In this document: piece after piece, positions 1 through 12,686 of the stretch
Numbering within the stretch: position 1 is the first letter of the stretch
Layout of the letters: each line of letters begins with the position of its first letter
From: Acanthacorydalis orientalis
Lineage: Eukaryota; Arthropoda; Insecta; Megaloptera; Corydalidae
Reading direction: 5' to 3'
DNA length: 64,000 bases
NCBI GenBank assembly: GCA_034766995.1
Contig: CM068323.1
Location: forward strand, 17,562,016 to 17,626,015
The notes under the pieces: generated by a model
The model's database searches: none
Seen by the model: the letters and a program-made list of their open reading frames with translations, nothing else
What the model was told of the DNA's origin: nothing
Made by a program: the position numbers and the translations under genes

Positions 1-3000
1 GGAAAGAATCAAAAACTGAACTCATACTTTTTTAATACAATATACACTATGACAATAGCGTTCACTGGCCTTATCAAGTCTGAAATCTAGAAAGTACATT
101 TATTATTCAAATATATTCCCGAATATGAAATATGTTATTATTCGTTTCATAAAATCTACGGTTAAGGAATTTCAGCCAAAATGATAAATTTTCAATCATA
201 ATTTATTATTATAACTGTTTCTCTACCGAACGTTTCTATCTTCTGTTGAACATTTTCCAATATAACATAAAAATGTATTTTAATACAAAAAAAATGTTTT
301 TATTTAAAAAGAGTACTGTCTACTTTTCCCTATCTATTAAAAACGTGTAAATCATTTTGTTGAGAAATACTTCCATTTCGGTGATTCAGTTAATTAATAT
401 TTGAGTATGTTTTGATTTCGATTTTATAATTTCAAATGACAAATTGAGGTTTTAACTTGCATAAACATATATTTTTATATTAAATACTATTTAAAACTGC
501 CAACAATAGGTAATAGATAAAAAATAAATATTGTTGAAATAAAAATAAAATATTTTATTCATATTCATACAATTAATTTAATTAAATGTAATTTTAAAAT
601 AAGATCTCAAAAGCGTTATACGTTAAACTTATTAAATATTAGTAGTGGGTGAATACTCAATAAATTTCATGGTTACATTCAGATAATAAATTATAATATA
701 TTTATTTTATATATAAATATATATCTTAAATTTGTTTTAAGTATAGAAAATCTTTCAAGAAAAAATCTTTAAAAATACTTTACATAAATCGACTCTTACT
801 GGTTATCAATGAAAAATTCAAAACGAAGAATGTTTTTTAAGACGATGTCCTACAAAATACCAATGTTCAAACGAGAATATACTCGTATATTATTAAATGT
901 CGTCAAAATAAGAAACTGACGTGTAGCATTCACGGTCGAAATGTACACCCATACACAAAAGCGACTTGTGGAATTTTAAAATTGGTTTGTTTTGTTCCAT
1001 AGGAAAGACATTAAGGTCACCGAATGGCGGTCGTCCGCTAGTGTGACACATGTAAATGTGGACAATTTCTGTACACGGAAATGAAACTGGGCTTTAATGT
1101 TTTCCGAAAGAATCTTCGTATGTATGATATTTCTATTTGCAAATGTATAATTAAATGTTAATGTCGACTGTTTGGTAATTGAATATTTTCATTATTCGTT
1201 TAACAGTTATTCTACACATTAATGTACAGCATTGAAATACGATTTGTTTATAAATATTTGGAATAAATATAGTTATTATATTTCACTGAAATACTTTTAC
1301 GATTAATAAATAACTGTGGTGAGAATATATCATGTTTATATAATGAATGAAATAAATTGAAACATATTCAGAATTTCTTTGTGGGCTTTATGGTATGTAA
1401 ATGCGATTAAATACATAGATAAATTAAATGGATAGAAAATATAATAATATATTTTCAAAAATGCATGTTTTTTCAACTATATTTCTTATCTTTTTTATAA
1501 ATAGAAATTAGCATTAACTTGGGATATTATTAATATAATATTTAATTTAATAAATAAATAAATAAAAAATATATTCATATAAAAAACTAAATATGATACT
1601 AAATTAAATATATTGTAAAAAATATAAAATAATATCCAATATATTTGCTTTGTCGATTGAAGTATAACATTGAATTTAATAAAATTATTTATTAATATAA
1701 TCTAGAGATTTTTGACTATAAAAATCATTGAATATTTAAATCTACATCAGTCAAGAAATGTGAGTAGATGATTTTATTTAAATTTGTGATACAAAAACAT
1801 TCATTCAAATAATACATACATATAAATAATTTAGTTCAATTAAAATATAAATAGTTTATATTATTTTAATGTCATTGAATAAGTCTAGGTTTAAAAATTT
1901 TCGTACTTAGTTTGACTAGAAAATATATGACAGAATTACCGTATATTTTATATCCACATGAGCGGCATCAGTACACTCGAGTATTATTTTTTTTTATTTG
2001 TAAAGATCACTGTGTATTATGTTTCACTTTCTACATTTTTCACGCACTTTGGTTGTTTTATTATTTTTCACTTTTATCGAAATCACTTGTGACACACTTT
2101 TCAAAACAATATTTATGATGTACTCGATGATTAAGTGTAATGTTCGTCGACATGGTGCACCACAATGCATTAACGCGCGCACATTTAGTTGTTTTCTCGA
2201 TGTTTTTAAATTCCGAACCGGTCGATGTGCTTCGTTTGATGAATGACTCGAGCGGGTAATGGTGCTAGGTAATCGAGACGAAAGGAAAAAGGAGGTCGTG
2301 AGGCTTGTAAACGCGCTCGTTCGATACCCTACACGGTCTCATCCCACACGACGCCACGGTGATGTATGTCCTGAGACACCACGCACGCCTTTTCCTTCAA
2401 CCCGTGAATATTGCATAAGGGAGCTCTCCGACAGGATTACAAAAATAATTGTGTACGGCGGCGAGTGCTTGCTTTATTGCACACGATTAAGGAGATCGAA
2501 CAAAGTATCCATTTCACAGCCGGTAGTCGCCGATGCGTTATCCAAACTTCTATTCTGCATCCAGCCTCTCAATCTGCCCGCCTCTCGCCAGACCGGGGAC
2601 CGAGGAACTCATGCATAATAATGAATTACATCCCAGGGGCAAATTAAAATTAAAGGTCTTGGCGTCTTCAAAACTTTGCTATTTAGTGCAATGATTTCCG
2701 TATGCAGATTAACTCTGAAAAGACTCTCATAACAAAATGCTAATAGGAGTTTAGAATATAGTGTATATATGTATAAAGCAATCCAGGTGGGATTTTACTT
2801 TTCGCTAATGCGATTTATTTTTAATGAAAATAAGAAGTTTTGTTGTGTATAAATAATTTATACATTTATATGTTTAAATTTAGATTGAAGTCGAGCGCCG
2901 AACTTCAACACAAATTTCAACTGTAAACGTGTTTCTTCCGAACTGTGTAAAATCGCGAAATTAGTGAACGCGCTTATATTTTCTTTAAACATTTATAAAT

Positions 3001-3829
3001 TCAAATTTACCCGTGACATTAATCTACATATATATTTATTCTCGAACAATTAAAATTGTCTTATGTATTTCTGCTGTTTAGTAGATTTAAAGTCAAGTTC
3101 CGAAACGTGCCTTTTTCAAATTATTAAATAAATATTTAACATTTAGTACAATTATATAGTCTTTTCGATTTATAGATTTTTTCGATTATGTATTTAATTT
3201 TTAACTTAAAGTTTAACGTATATTTCCACATACTAAATTCCTTTTATAAAAAAATAATACCTAAAATATTACCCAAACCTTTTGAAAGTCTCTCGTTATA
3301 TATTAATATTATTAAAAGAAATATTTTTAAAATTAGACATAAAATCTAAACATGAATTTAATAGTTAGAAATATTTTATAGTCTACATCACTAAGTTTTT
3401 TTTTCATTTCATTGATCTACGAATATTATATTAAGTTTCAACTATTTCGTTAGATAATCGATATTTTCAAAATAAATTCTATATTTTCTATCGGGCATAT
3501 TTGAAATAATTTATTAGCTTGTCGAGTTATTCAAATATATAAGAAGAATAGAACAATGAAAATAAAATTTGATATAATTCTAATAAAGTCTATAATTTCA
3601 AGTAAGAATATACCCCATATTAAATAATAATTTTGAAAAATTATATGAAATTCAAAACACTCATATTGTGTATAAATATTTATTCATTACAATGAATTAT
3701 AATTGAAAGAAAAATTAATTAGCAACTTTGAGTATAGGCTCATTAAATGAGCTCAATATTCAGTAACAAAATTTCATTCCAGTTTATATAAAAACTGAAG
3801 TTATTTAAATAACATTTTTTTAAAAAAAA

Positions 3830-3833
<4 letters not shown>

Positions 3834-3865
<32 letters not shown>
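3834..3865. repeat. (TA)n microsatellite
   Basis: Pure run of about 32 bp. Confidence 0.95.
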
Positions 3866-3867
<2 letters not shown>

Positions 3868-6837
3868 CAATAATTAATTGTTTTGAAAAGTATCGTTTGA
3901 AATGATTTCAAACAGAAAAATGTATGAAAATTTAAACAGTAGATTTACAGAGTAAAAACTTAACATTTCGAAATAAATTGGAGTCAATGTAGAAAAAAAG
4001 TATTGTTAAAAAAACATCTTTCGCGTGAAAATAAACAAGTAAGCGAGGATATTGTTCCTTACATCGAAGTATAAAAAAATTGTTGGCGAGATTAAACCGA
4101 AGGCAACAAAGCAAGTACGCTGCCGAGGTTGTGCATCGTGCGGGGGCGATTCTGATACGTACGGCGTCGCTCGGCGTACATTATTAATACCTTGGCGAAC
4201 GAGAAGAGGGAGAGAAGGCCGGTGTGTCCCCGCGGGATGCCGGGAATCTGCGGCCGGCCAGTCTCTACCATGAGACCGCGGAATGTCACGCTGAGAAATA
4301 GGCCGGGAAATTCACGCTACAGTTGCGAAGCGAGAGGGTCTTTGTACGCACAGCGCTTCATCTAACACGATGTAACCGCAAGAGCTTTTATTTGAATCCT
4401 ACAACATGTTCGACAATCAAAAACATCTTAACTCACACTTCAATTGTATAAAATGTATTTTCGTTATTATCAGTTGTCGAATAAATGATTTATTGACATA
4501 ATGAATGGCTTCGTGGAACACGAAGAACGGGAAAAAATTCAACGGAGACGACTCTAAATTGTGGAATAATTAATTAAATCGTACTCGAACGGATTCGCAT
4601 TATTCACCTTTTTGTTACGCATTATTGAAGATTTACATTAGTCACTTTTTATTAATACTCACGAAATTTAAATAATATATTTAAAAAAATGAACTATTTG
4701 ATATTTTAACGCTGTGTCAACATTTAATATTAAAGTTAATATTTGTAGATTAAAAAGTGAATATAAAATAATTCGTTGAACGGTATACATTTTATTCATT
4801 TCTAAATAATTGTATAGTCTTAATTAGACATTTTTATTATCACGAGAGAATACAACAAAATTGAAAAATAATTCTTTTATTTAATGACATTTTTACTATT
4901 TACTTTTATGTGGTAAATGTGTATACAAATTAAACTAATAAAAGAAATTGTTAATTTCTTGTCAATATATTCACGTCTGTTTACGTATGATTAATTATCA
5001 TGAAACATTATTTTCCAAAGCGGTAACGATTTATGTCGAAGCTTTTCGTGAACGTGTGAATAAGCTGAAACTTTGTTAGAGATTTAGTGAGGGGATGGTA
5101 TCGATACGGCAGTTAAAGGTTCCTTACGGAAATTAATATACGGTTTAACAGCATTGCACTTTGCATAAAAATGCCATAACTTTGTTTTCCGCAAAATGTT
5201 TCTTGAATCGTGTTACCAACACAGAAATCCCATAATCCGTTCGCGAACGCGGAAGAAAGAAAAGGTGATAACTCTATGAAAATCCTCGGCAGCCGAGAAA
5301 CTAAACATTTTATTCATTACTTTAGTAAAAGAGGTACTTGCGGAGTTGTCTAAGCTCTCAAGTTTTAAGAGTTAAAAGCTATATGGCTCTTGAAGTGTAC
5401 GGAGAGAAGCGGCGCACGACTAGCGTACCCGTTGTTGTTTATACATTTTTTTCCACTTGCGCACCGCTTTTTGGCGAATGAGAATGAAGTGGTCGAGCCT
5501 CAAGTTTTAATTACTGTTTAACAGTCAATGCAATTATGTGGTTGAAAATGCGAGAGAGCTTTTCCTCGACTTTCTATGACGTGTTTGCCAACTTCAAGAT
5601 AAATCAGAACTGAATTGTGTAACTCTATTTATGTACATGTTTGTTTATACATGTGTGTGTGTGTGTCTGTCGTTGAATGTACCCTCGGTTTGCATGCGCG
5701 AGAAATGAATTCAAGTTGTCGATAGCAGTTCCCCGTTTTACTTCTTGTTCGCTGCAAACAACGCCTGCCATATTAATATAACATCGATGTCAAGTAGTTG
5801 TACCCCAAACTCAGACATGTTTTATCTGCAAAGCTCGGATATATACTACTCGCAGAAACAAGTTTTGTTTTCGACATTTTTCGACTAAACTTATAATACC
5901 GTCTTGATCCGAGCATTAAATTTTCTCGTCCGTATTATAGTTATACAGAATCGTGTGGAATACTAGATGAAGCACGGATCGTTACCCCTCGCCGCTCCTG
6001 TATTGCACGTTCCAACGCGGTATGAGGATTCGCTCTCTATAAAAACAGCGTGATATTACGGGTGGGATATTGCAAGGGATTTCGTTTTAGAGTACACATG
6101 CCGATATTACTTTTAGAATTCGATCTGTTTGAGAACTTGACGGTGGGTGTTAGTTGGTACGGTTGTGTGTGCGGTTTTGAAACGTTTGCAGTAAGATTCC
6201 ATTCGGATTATGTCGTACGAAAGCGAAAGTTGACGCTTTTATTATACAACTTTTGACAGTTAACGTACTACATTGTTTCTTATTACAGCTATCATTTTTA
6301 TTCTGTTTATAATTTCTATGCCAGTAGTGGCCAACCTGTCTGCAATTTCAGATGATTCGCAAACGCTATAAACGATATTTCTAATTACGAGACATACTGA
6401 TCCGTCGAAGACAATTTTCTAATGCCGTTCGATGAAACTGATAAATGTAAAATAATAGACGTATAATCCTACTCTAAACAAACCAATCACTCAAAACAAA
6501 TCGTATCTACGTACACTAGAATTTATATTAATATATCGCACAGTAAGGCTTTAGCTAAATGTTTAAATTTTTATTATAAAAAGTTTAAAAATAAACACAT
6601 TTTAACATATCTTAAATATTTTAAATATCGTTGTATTTTATTCATAGTATAATGATACTCTAAAAAGTGTATACTTTCTTTCATAACGTATAATAAAATA
6701 TACATTTTTTTTATAAATAACGCGTTTAAGTTCATTTTCACTTTTAATAAAATAGGAATGCAAGTATTTCAGTATTAAACATATGTTTATTTATATGTAA
6801 ATAATTTTTATAACAAATAATTTTTAAACTGATTATA

Positions 6838-6840
<3 letters not shown>

Positions 6841-6908
<68 letters not shown>
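6841..6908. repeat. (AT)n microsatellite, one interruption
   Basis: About 68 bp, interrupted once by AA. Confidence 0.95.
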
Positions 6909-6910
<2 letters not shown>

Positions 6911-7635
6911 CAGATCAATATTAAATGATTTTATGAATTGAATTTATACAGTTTATGTGTATAAATACATGTTTAAATTATTGTATTAAAATGAAGTTAG
7001 TAAATTGTATTGTTATTTTAGTCTTTTTGAAAAATTTAATTAAAAAAGATAAATATTAATGTCATTAAATTATTGTTAAGGTTCGTTTGATCGTAGTTTG
7101 AATCAAATTTATTTTCATCTCACAAATTCGATTGAACACACGCTCATTGTACATAAATTAATAATTTGGAAATTTATTCCGTATAAAAAATATTTTGTTA
7201 AACATCTTCATTTTTTATTTAATTACTTAATCTAAAAAGTATTAACTTTATAATATACAGATATCATAAGAATCTATGTTTGATTGTATAAACAAGTACA
7301 GTTGAACCTTAATATAACGAATGTTTTTAACACTATAACATAATTAAAAAGGAAGATATTATATTTATATCTTTGATTTTATTTGATTTTATAAATATTT
7401 TTATTGATTTTATAAATATTTTAACTTTCCAAAATTTAATACTTTTATAAAAGATTTATAAAATTAAATAAGAAATCAACTACTTCCTATTTAAATTCAT
7501 TTGAATATAAATAGTATTTATATTAAGATTTAACTGTGATTAATAATTTTTTTAATATAATTCCTAATAGACAAGGATTTTAATATAGTTGTTATAATTT
7601 ATTAAAAAATTGGCGATGAAGCTATATTTTAAATA

Positions 7636-7681
7636 TTTATAAACGTATATTTGGAAATACGTATGCATATACGTTTATAAA
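7636..7681. repeat. Perfect 15-bp inverted repeat, 16-nt loop
   Basis: Arms TTTATAAACGTATAT and its exact reverse complement flank a 16-nt spacer that contains TACGTATGC. Further partial pairing (AAATA/TATTT) continues outside the arms. Confidence 0.85.
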
Positions 7682-8632
7682 TAAATATTTGTGTATATAT
7701 TATAAAAATTTTTGACTGATTGATTCATGTATGACCTTAATAGCAGATGCTTCTTTCAAGTGTCACGATGTTACGTTAAATAAACGAAGTTGAACTTCTC
7801 ATGCGCATGGGTTGATGTAGATCCATAAATATACCGTATGTAATATATTCAAGCAGTTGATAAAAGAAACGTTGCTTTAGATTAACAAACGGATGATGTA
7901 TCGAAATATTTATATGCGGAATTATTTTTTATCGTAGTTATTGAATTTTTCGTTATTTATTTTTATGAAAATTATATTCAAAGCTATTAATTATATTCCT
8001 ATTTTCATTAATATTGTTTTTATATCAGATGCTTTTTTTATTTAAGAAATAAATATGAAAATGAGAAAAGTATTCTTCATTCATTTGAAATTATATATGT
8101 ATATAAGAATAATCCGTGTTATCTCAATCGATGAATGAAAAAATGTATACAAATTCAAATATGCTAATATAAGATTTAGAGTCTCTGATCTGATTAAAAT
8201 AATGATTTTCATTTAAAGCCAGTTCTTACACTTTGACGCTAATTATGTTTATCTCTAAACAAAAAGGCACAAATGTACTAAAAAAGAGCTTTATTGATAA
8301 GTTCATACTTTATTTTCAATCAACTGTAATAATTATTTAGTTATACGTAAAGTTTTCTTTCTGAAATAAAATTGTTTTTCGTATTTGATCACAGAATTAG
8401 AAAAATACGAAATGTACTCTGCAGCTTATTAATGAGAGACTGTGGTACTGAAACTTGGTAGCTTTTAAGTATATTGGGCGTGATAAATTTTATCTTCTAA
8501 TTTAATTAAAAACGGCTTCGTATCCCTTTTAGAGATTTAGAATAGACCGAGTCTCCATTCAAGGAAACAATGTTTAATTCATTTTATTATTGTATTATAT
8601 TTTAAGAATGAATTAAATCAAATTTTATAATA

Positions 8633-8636
<4 letters not shown>

Positions 8637-8677
<41 letters not shown>
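8637..8677. repeat. (AT)n microsatellite
   Basis: Pure AT run of about 41 bp. Confidence 0.95.
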
Positions 8678-8680
<3 letters not shown>

Positions 8681-9448
8681 TTAATATAAATTAATTATTG
8701 AATTGTACATAATATAGAATGTGAATATCGACTCTTTAAGATTGTATAATATTTATTTAATTTTAGAAGTTGTTAATGTTTGAATATATTAATTATTAAT
8801 AACTGATTTTAATTATTATCCATTATATACGATATATAATTCTATTTAGAAACAGTAATTATTGATAAATTTTGATTTTTAATCAAAACAGGAATATAAT
8901 CTCTCGGAATTGATTCAAATTCGATGCTGACTGTTTTTATATTTCAGTTCGTTAAATATGTTCTGAAGTCATATTTTGTTGATTTTAATTAAAATAATAA
9001 TATATTTGAATGTTTTTGTTATAAAACATATAGAATTTTTCTAGATAATTTATTATGATTGGAAAACTAAAAGAAAACTGCGAAGATAATAATGTGATAT
9101 TTTTTTAAATAAATAAATAATCCTTTTTAAAAAGCACGAAACATATTTTTCATATTAATTTTATCTGTTTATAAAACGTACAATATTTAATAATCGTGAT
9201 TGCTGATATATAAATAGAAGTGTGTATTGAAAAAATATCTTTGAAAACTATTAAAGTAGTTAAAATTATCATCAGTACGTTTAGAAGTACTAAATATTTA
9301 TTATTAATAAATGATTATAAAGATAATATTTGTTAAAACAGAGAGAAGAAAAAGAATGAATCGACGAATTCGTATGAGAAAGATGAATAAAAAAAATCAT
9401 TTTATTTATTCACGCAGTCGTTAATTTTTTAAAGTATACTTACTTATA

Positions 9449-9454
9449 TTTATT
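9449..9454 (-). terminator. Candidate polyadenylation signal AATAAA
   Basis: This is the first canonical AATAAA hexamer on the minus strand after the stop, about 425 nt downstream. A second, overlapping pair lies at 9401-9410. Such hexamers are frequent by chance in AT-rich DNA. Confidence 0.3.
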
Positions 9455-9692
9455 CGCTTCATTAGTTTCGAATCTGCGTAAAAAAAGTAAACAACTTGTG
9501 TGAATATGTTTTACTAAGGATGTATCAGTACCTGCGTATTGTCGGATCGATTCTTTTTAAGATCAGTTATGTCTCGTTGTGTTCGAAGGTTGGCCATTAC
9601 TGTCCTATGCGATACATAAATTACATCATATTGTCTCTAAATATAGGAATCGTTCGTAAAGCTATTTAAATAATTACAGTCTTGTTTATACA

Positions 9693-9700
9693 TATGTACA
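9693..9700 (-). promoter_or_regulatory. Candidate Pumilio-binding element in the 3' UTR
   Basis: The minus strand reads TGTACATA, an exact match to the Pumilio consensus UGUANAUA, about 180 nt after the stop codon. Pumilio represses many neuronal mRNAs in insects. One 8-mer can occur by chance. Confidence 0.3.
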
Positions 9701-9878
9701 GCTTTTTGGAATTTTGAAGGGGTTTTGTTAGGGGACACGCGTCGTTAATACAGACTGAGCGAATAATAGCGTCCATGGTCGTCACGTTCGCACGCCGCGC
9801 GTCGACGGGTGTCCTCTTTAGCACGATGCCGTTGGCGCTGTTTACTTTCAATTACGGCTTAGGCAATCCGGAACGCAA

Positions 9879-10036
9879 TCACCTGAGGCCACCAAGCAGT
9901 CGGAGTTGCGGAATCAGAAAGGTGCTCCCGGCCACCAGCCATAGCGAGGGGTCGACATCGCATGCCGATGCCGCAGCGCCGTTCAACGGCCCCGCCGGTG
10001 GTCGAACCGGTGGCGGGCTCAGCGTGTAGTCGTTGT
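9879..10036 (-). CDS. C-terminal exon of the DIP-like gene, with stop codon
   Basis: The acceptor is TCTCCGTTGCAG. The exon encodes 52 residues and a TGA stop at 9879-9881. A Pro-rich segment (LSPPPVRPPAGP) leads into small residues (NGAAASACD) and then a moderately hydrophobic end (SLWLVAGSTFLIPQLRLL, GGLR). Small residues followed by a hydrophobic C-terminus are what a GPI-attachment signal looks like, with the cleavage site perhaps in AAASA. The terminal Arg and internal Pro and Gln make the signal imperfect. The alternative is a secreted or weakly anchored form. GC is much higher than in the flanking intron, as expected for coding DNA here. Confidence 0.85.
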
Positions 10037-10328
10037 CTGCAACGGAGAAAAACAATGGATGAATAGGTTGAAGTTTATGTTTAGCTCTGGCGCTTCGAGT
10101 TATATTTGATGTTTGAGTGGTATTTGATGTATATGTTTTAGCGGTGATATTTAAAAAAGACTGGTTAAAAATGTACGGTTTAATTAAATTATTCAAGCAC
10201 GTGTTCGATGTGTGTACGCATTTATATATTTCTCTCTGCAGAATGATTTCAGATTAAATATAATTTATCGTTAACGAAACCATAAGTACTGAAGTAAAAT
10301 TAAATAAAAAACCGACGGAAAACATATG

Positions 10329-10334
<6 letters not shown>

Positions 10335-10380
<46 letters not shown>
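10335..10380. repeat. (TA)n microsatellite
   Basis: Pure run, about 300 bp from the C-terminal exon. Confidence 0.95.
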
Positions 10381-10382
<2 letters not shown>

Positions 10383-11407
10383 GAGTATGTATGTGTATGT
10401 ATACAGGGAGGAAATTAAAAGGTCACGCGTATGATTTTAACATTTATACAAATGATCATTTTTTTTCTTTTTGAGTTATATTAAAAATTACATCTAGAAA
10501 ATAGGTTTAAAATATAATAATTACTTTTATAAAAACATAAATTTCAAAACAAAAAAATAAATATGTGTGTGTATGTGTAGCATATACAAAATTAGAAAAT
10601 TAAATGAAAATAGATTTAAAAATTAACTCACTTAATAAATAGTTATTCATTATAAGAAATATCTATATAAAAATATAAATCTACTAATTTATATACAGAT
10701 CACAATATACTAAAACATATTAACATAATTTAAAAAAATAATAAATATCATGCGTTAACTGTCGATTACTTACTATCTACTCACACAGTGCAATATTTAA
10801 TTAACATAAATGCATAGGTATCTAAAACGTTTTATAACTATATCATGTGCTAAATAAACTATCCGATTTTTCAAATATCGAACTGTAAATAATACAAGAC
10901 ACTTTATCCGCATAATGACTATCAAGCATTCAACTCATGACTCATATATGAAGATTGATTAGTATTTCAGAGATAGTTATCTTTAAAAAAGCTTTCACTG
11001 ATAAACACGAAAGAAACTAAAATGACTATCACTCAATATCATTATCACTATTTTAATAACATAAAAAAATAAATGAACAAATCAAACGAAATGATTTAAT
11101 TAACGAGAACACAATCAAATGAAAACATTTCATTTATAAACAATTATCTGTGGATAATATTCGAAATAGAAATTATATAAAATTAAAAATAATAAATCTG
11201 GTATGAAAGGCGAAACGAAATTAAAAAAAGATACGTTCATATATAAAATAGGAATTAAACAGGACATAAAACATATAAATGAAAAAAATATACATGTATC
11301 CACTTTAAAAAATGTATATGAAGGGTCATGAAATCCGTACTTTGTTTTTTATGAGTGTTTCTCAACAAAAAAAAACTCCAAACCAACTTAAAATATTTAT
11401 GAACCCG

Positions 11408-11453
11408 GATATATATATATATACATATACATATATATATATGTATATATATG
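11408..11453. repeat. Interrupted (AT)n microsatellite
   Basis: AT runs broken by ACAT and GTAT units. Confidence 0.9.
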
Positions 11454-11970
11454 TCTCTAGATTTTATGCCTTATCTTTAATTTATTTTACAATCACTTTT
11501 TTCATTATATATAATAAAGTCAGACCATGCAATTATTATTAAGTACAATTTACTCTTTTAGTGAAATTGAATAACTTAATAATTTTTTCATCTAGGTGCT
11601 TCAATTAATTCTATTTGATTTTCAAATATTCAAGTATTGATTTGGAAATTTATATATCGACATATGTTCTAAAATTGACATTTTATTGCTCGTTTCAATA
11701 AAAAAAGCATTGAATCATGCAAGTACTAAATCAGTTTCTAGAAAATACTGATCAGAATTTGTAATATAAGATATAATCCACAAAAATAAAAATAAAACTT
11801 CAGGAATATTTATGTTTATCTTGTAGAGATTAAGACTCGTAACGTGCTTAAAAAATTCAACGAAACATTTACGACTGATTTCTATTTTATACGAAACCTA
11901 GATTTACTGTTTTCGAAAACAAATAAATAATTCACACACTTTTCAAAGAAAAAGTTCATGTATACACGTG

Positions 11971-11974
<4 letters not shown>

Positions 11975-12018
<44 letters not shown>

Positions 12019-12022
12019 TATG
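11975..12022. repeat. (TA)n microsatellite
   Basis: It lies about 70 bp from the donor of the Gly-rich stalk exon. Confidence 0.93.
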
Positions 12023-12091
12023 TTAGATAAAAATAAGTATTGTACTGGAAAAATCTATCGAGGACACACAGCATGCGTATGCAATCCTCAC

Positions 12092-12166
12092 CTGAGTTCC
12101 GCCATTCCTCCAGGCCGTAGTCACTGATCACTTGGTTCTCCAAGGCCATACCGCTACCACCACCTC
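12092..12166 (-). CDS. Gly-rich stalk exon with YGLEEWR motif
   Basis: The exon runs 75 nt (25 codons) from acceptor GTGATGTGTAG to donor CAG|GTGAGG, phase 1 at both ends. It encodes a GGGGSG stretch followed by MALENQVISDYGLEEWRNS. A D-Y-G-x-E-E-W-R block is, to my knowledge, a recurring feature of the membrane-proximal region in some insect DIP/lachesin proteins, which supports this as a true exon. Symmetric phase allows in-frame skipping. A (TA)n microsatellite begins about 70 nt downstream in the intron. Confidence 0.85.
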
Positions 12167-12433
12167 CTACACATCACAACAAGATGTACAGGTGAGTCGC
12201 GATGTCACCGATAAAAATATGTCATAAAGGCGCAAGCATAAAACCTCACGGGTGCTGAAATGCTCTGACGACCGCATATTTATGTCGGTCATTATTTATT
12301 AAACGCAATACTACTCGATCATACCAGTGCCACTTACCCTAATGGAAAATCTACCAATCCACAGTGATCACTATTATATTACCACTACGATATTATAATA
12401 CGAGTGCTATTGAAGCAACGCATTACATACATG

Positions 12434-12439
<6 letters not shown>

Positions 12440-12473
<34 letters not shown>
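12440..12473. repeat. (AT)n microsatellite
   Basis: Pure AT run of about 34 bp. Confidence 0.95.
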
Positions 12474-12476
<3 letters not shown>

Positions 12477-12639
12477 ATAGGTTTCCTGTCAAAAATAAGA
12501 CATCCATGCTTTGAAATTTGTCATAGAATAATGTGCTTTCTGACAATCATAGAACATTATCTATTCACTAACGTTTTTATGGTAAGAGGTTTTTTTTCTT
12601 TTATCGAATTTACAAGTAAGATTTTCTTATATCATATTG

Positions 12640-12641
<2 letters not shown>

Positions 12642-12685
<44 letters not shown>
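12642..12685. repeat. (AT)n microsatellite
   Basis: Pure AT run of about 44 bp. Confidence 0.95.

Positions 12686-12686
<1 letters not shown>

Larger units (their letters stand above)
1..9400. other. 3' flank of the DIP-like gene, no recognisable gene
   Basis: This is AT-rich DNA with three GC-richer islands: 2200-2650, 4090-4400 and 5000-6300. Open frames in the islands (for example 2259-2618 on the plus strand) show no motif I recognise. The 5-6.3 kb island contains a TATAAAAA box at about 6037 on the plus strand with no clear gene after it. The remainder holds (TA)n tracts and one long inverted repeat (7636-7681). Confidence 0.6.
9449..9878 (-). other. Probable 3' UTR of the DIP-like gene
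   Basis: The stretch after the TGA stop stays richer in GC and lower in simple repeats than the DNA beyond it, down to about 9.5 kb. The first AATAAA on the minus strand is at 9449-9454, and a double AATAAATAAA lies at 9401-9410. The 3' end is therefore placed near 9.38-9.44 kb by inference. A short open frame on the complementary strand here has no recognisable product. Confidence 0.4.
10037..12091 (-). other. Intron before the C-terminal exon
   Basis: This 2055-nt, AT-rich intron has a donor GTGAGG and an acceptor TTGCAG. It contains two microsatellite clusters (10335-10380, 11408-11453) and a third at 11975-12022. No coding or RNA gene is seen. Confidence 0.8.

Noticed and set aside
6036..6045. 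Plus-strand TATAAAAA box as a promoter
   Set aside because: The following 68-codon frame (6050-6256) has no recognisable feature, and TATA strings are common here.
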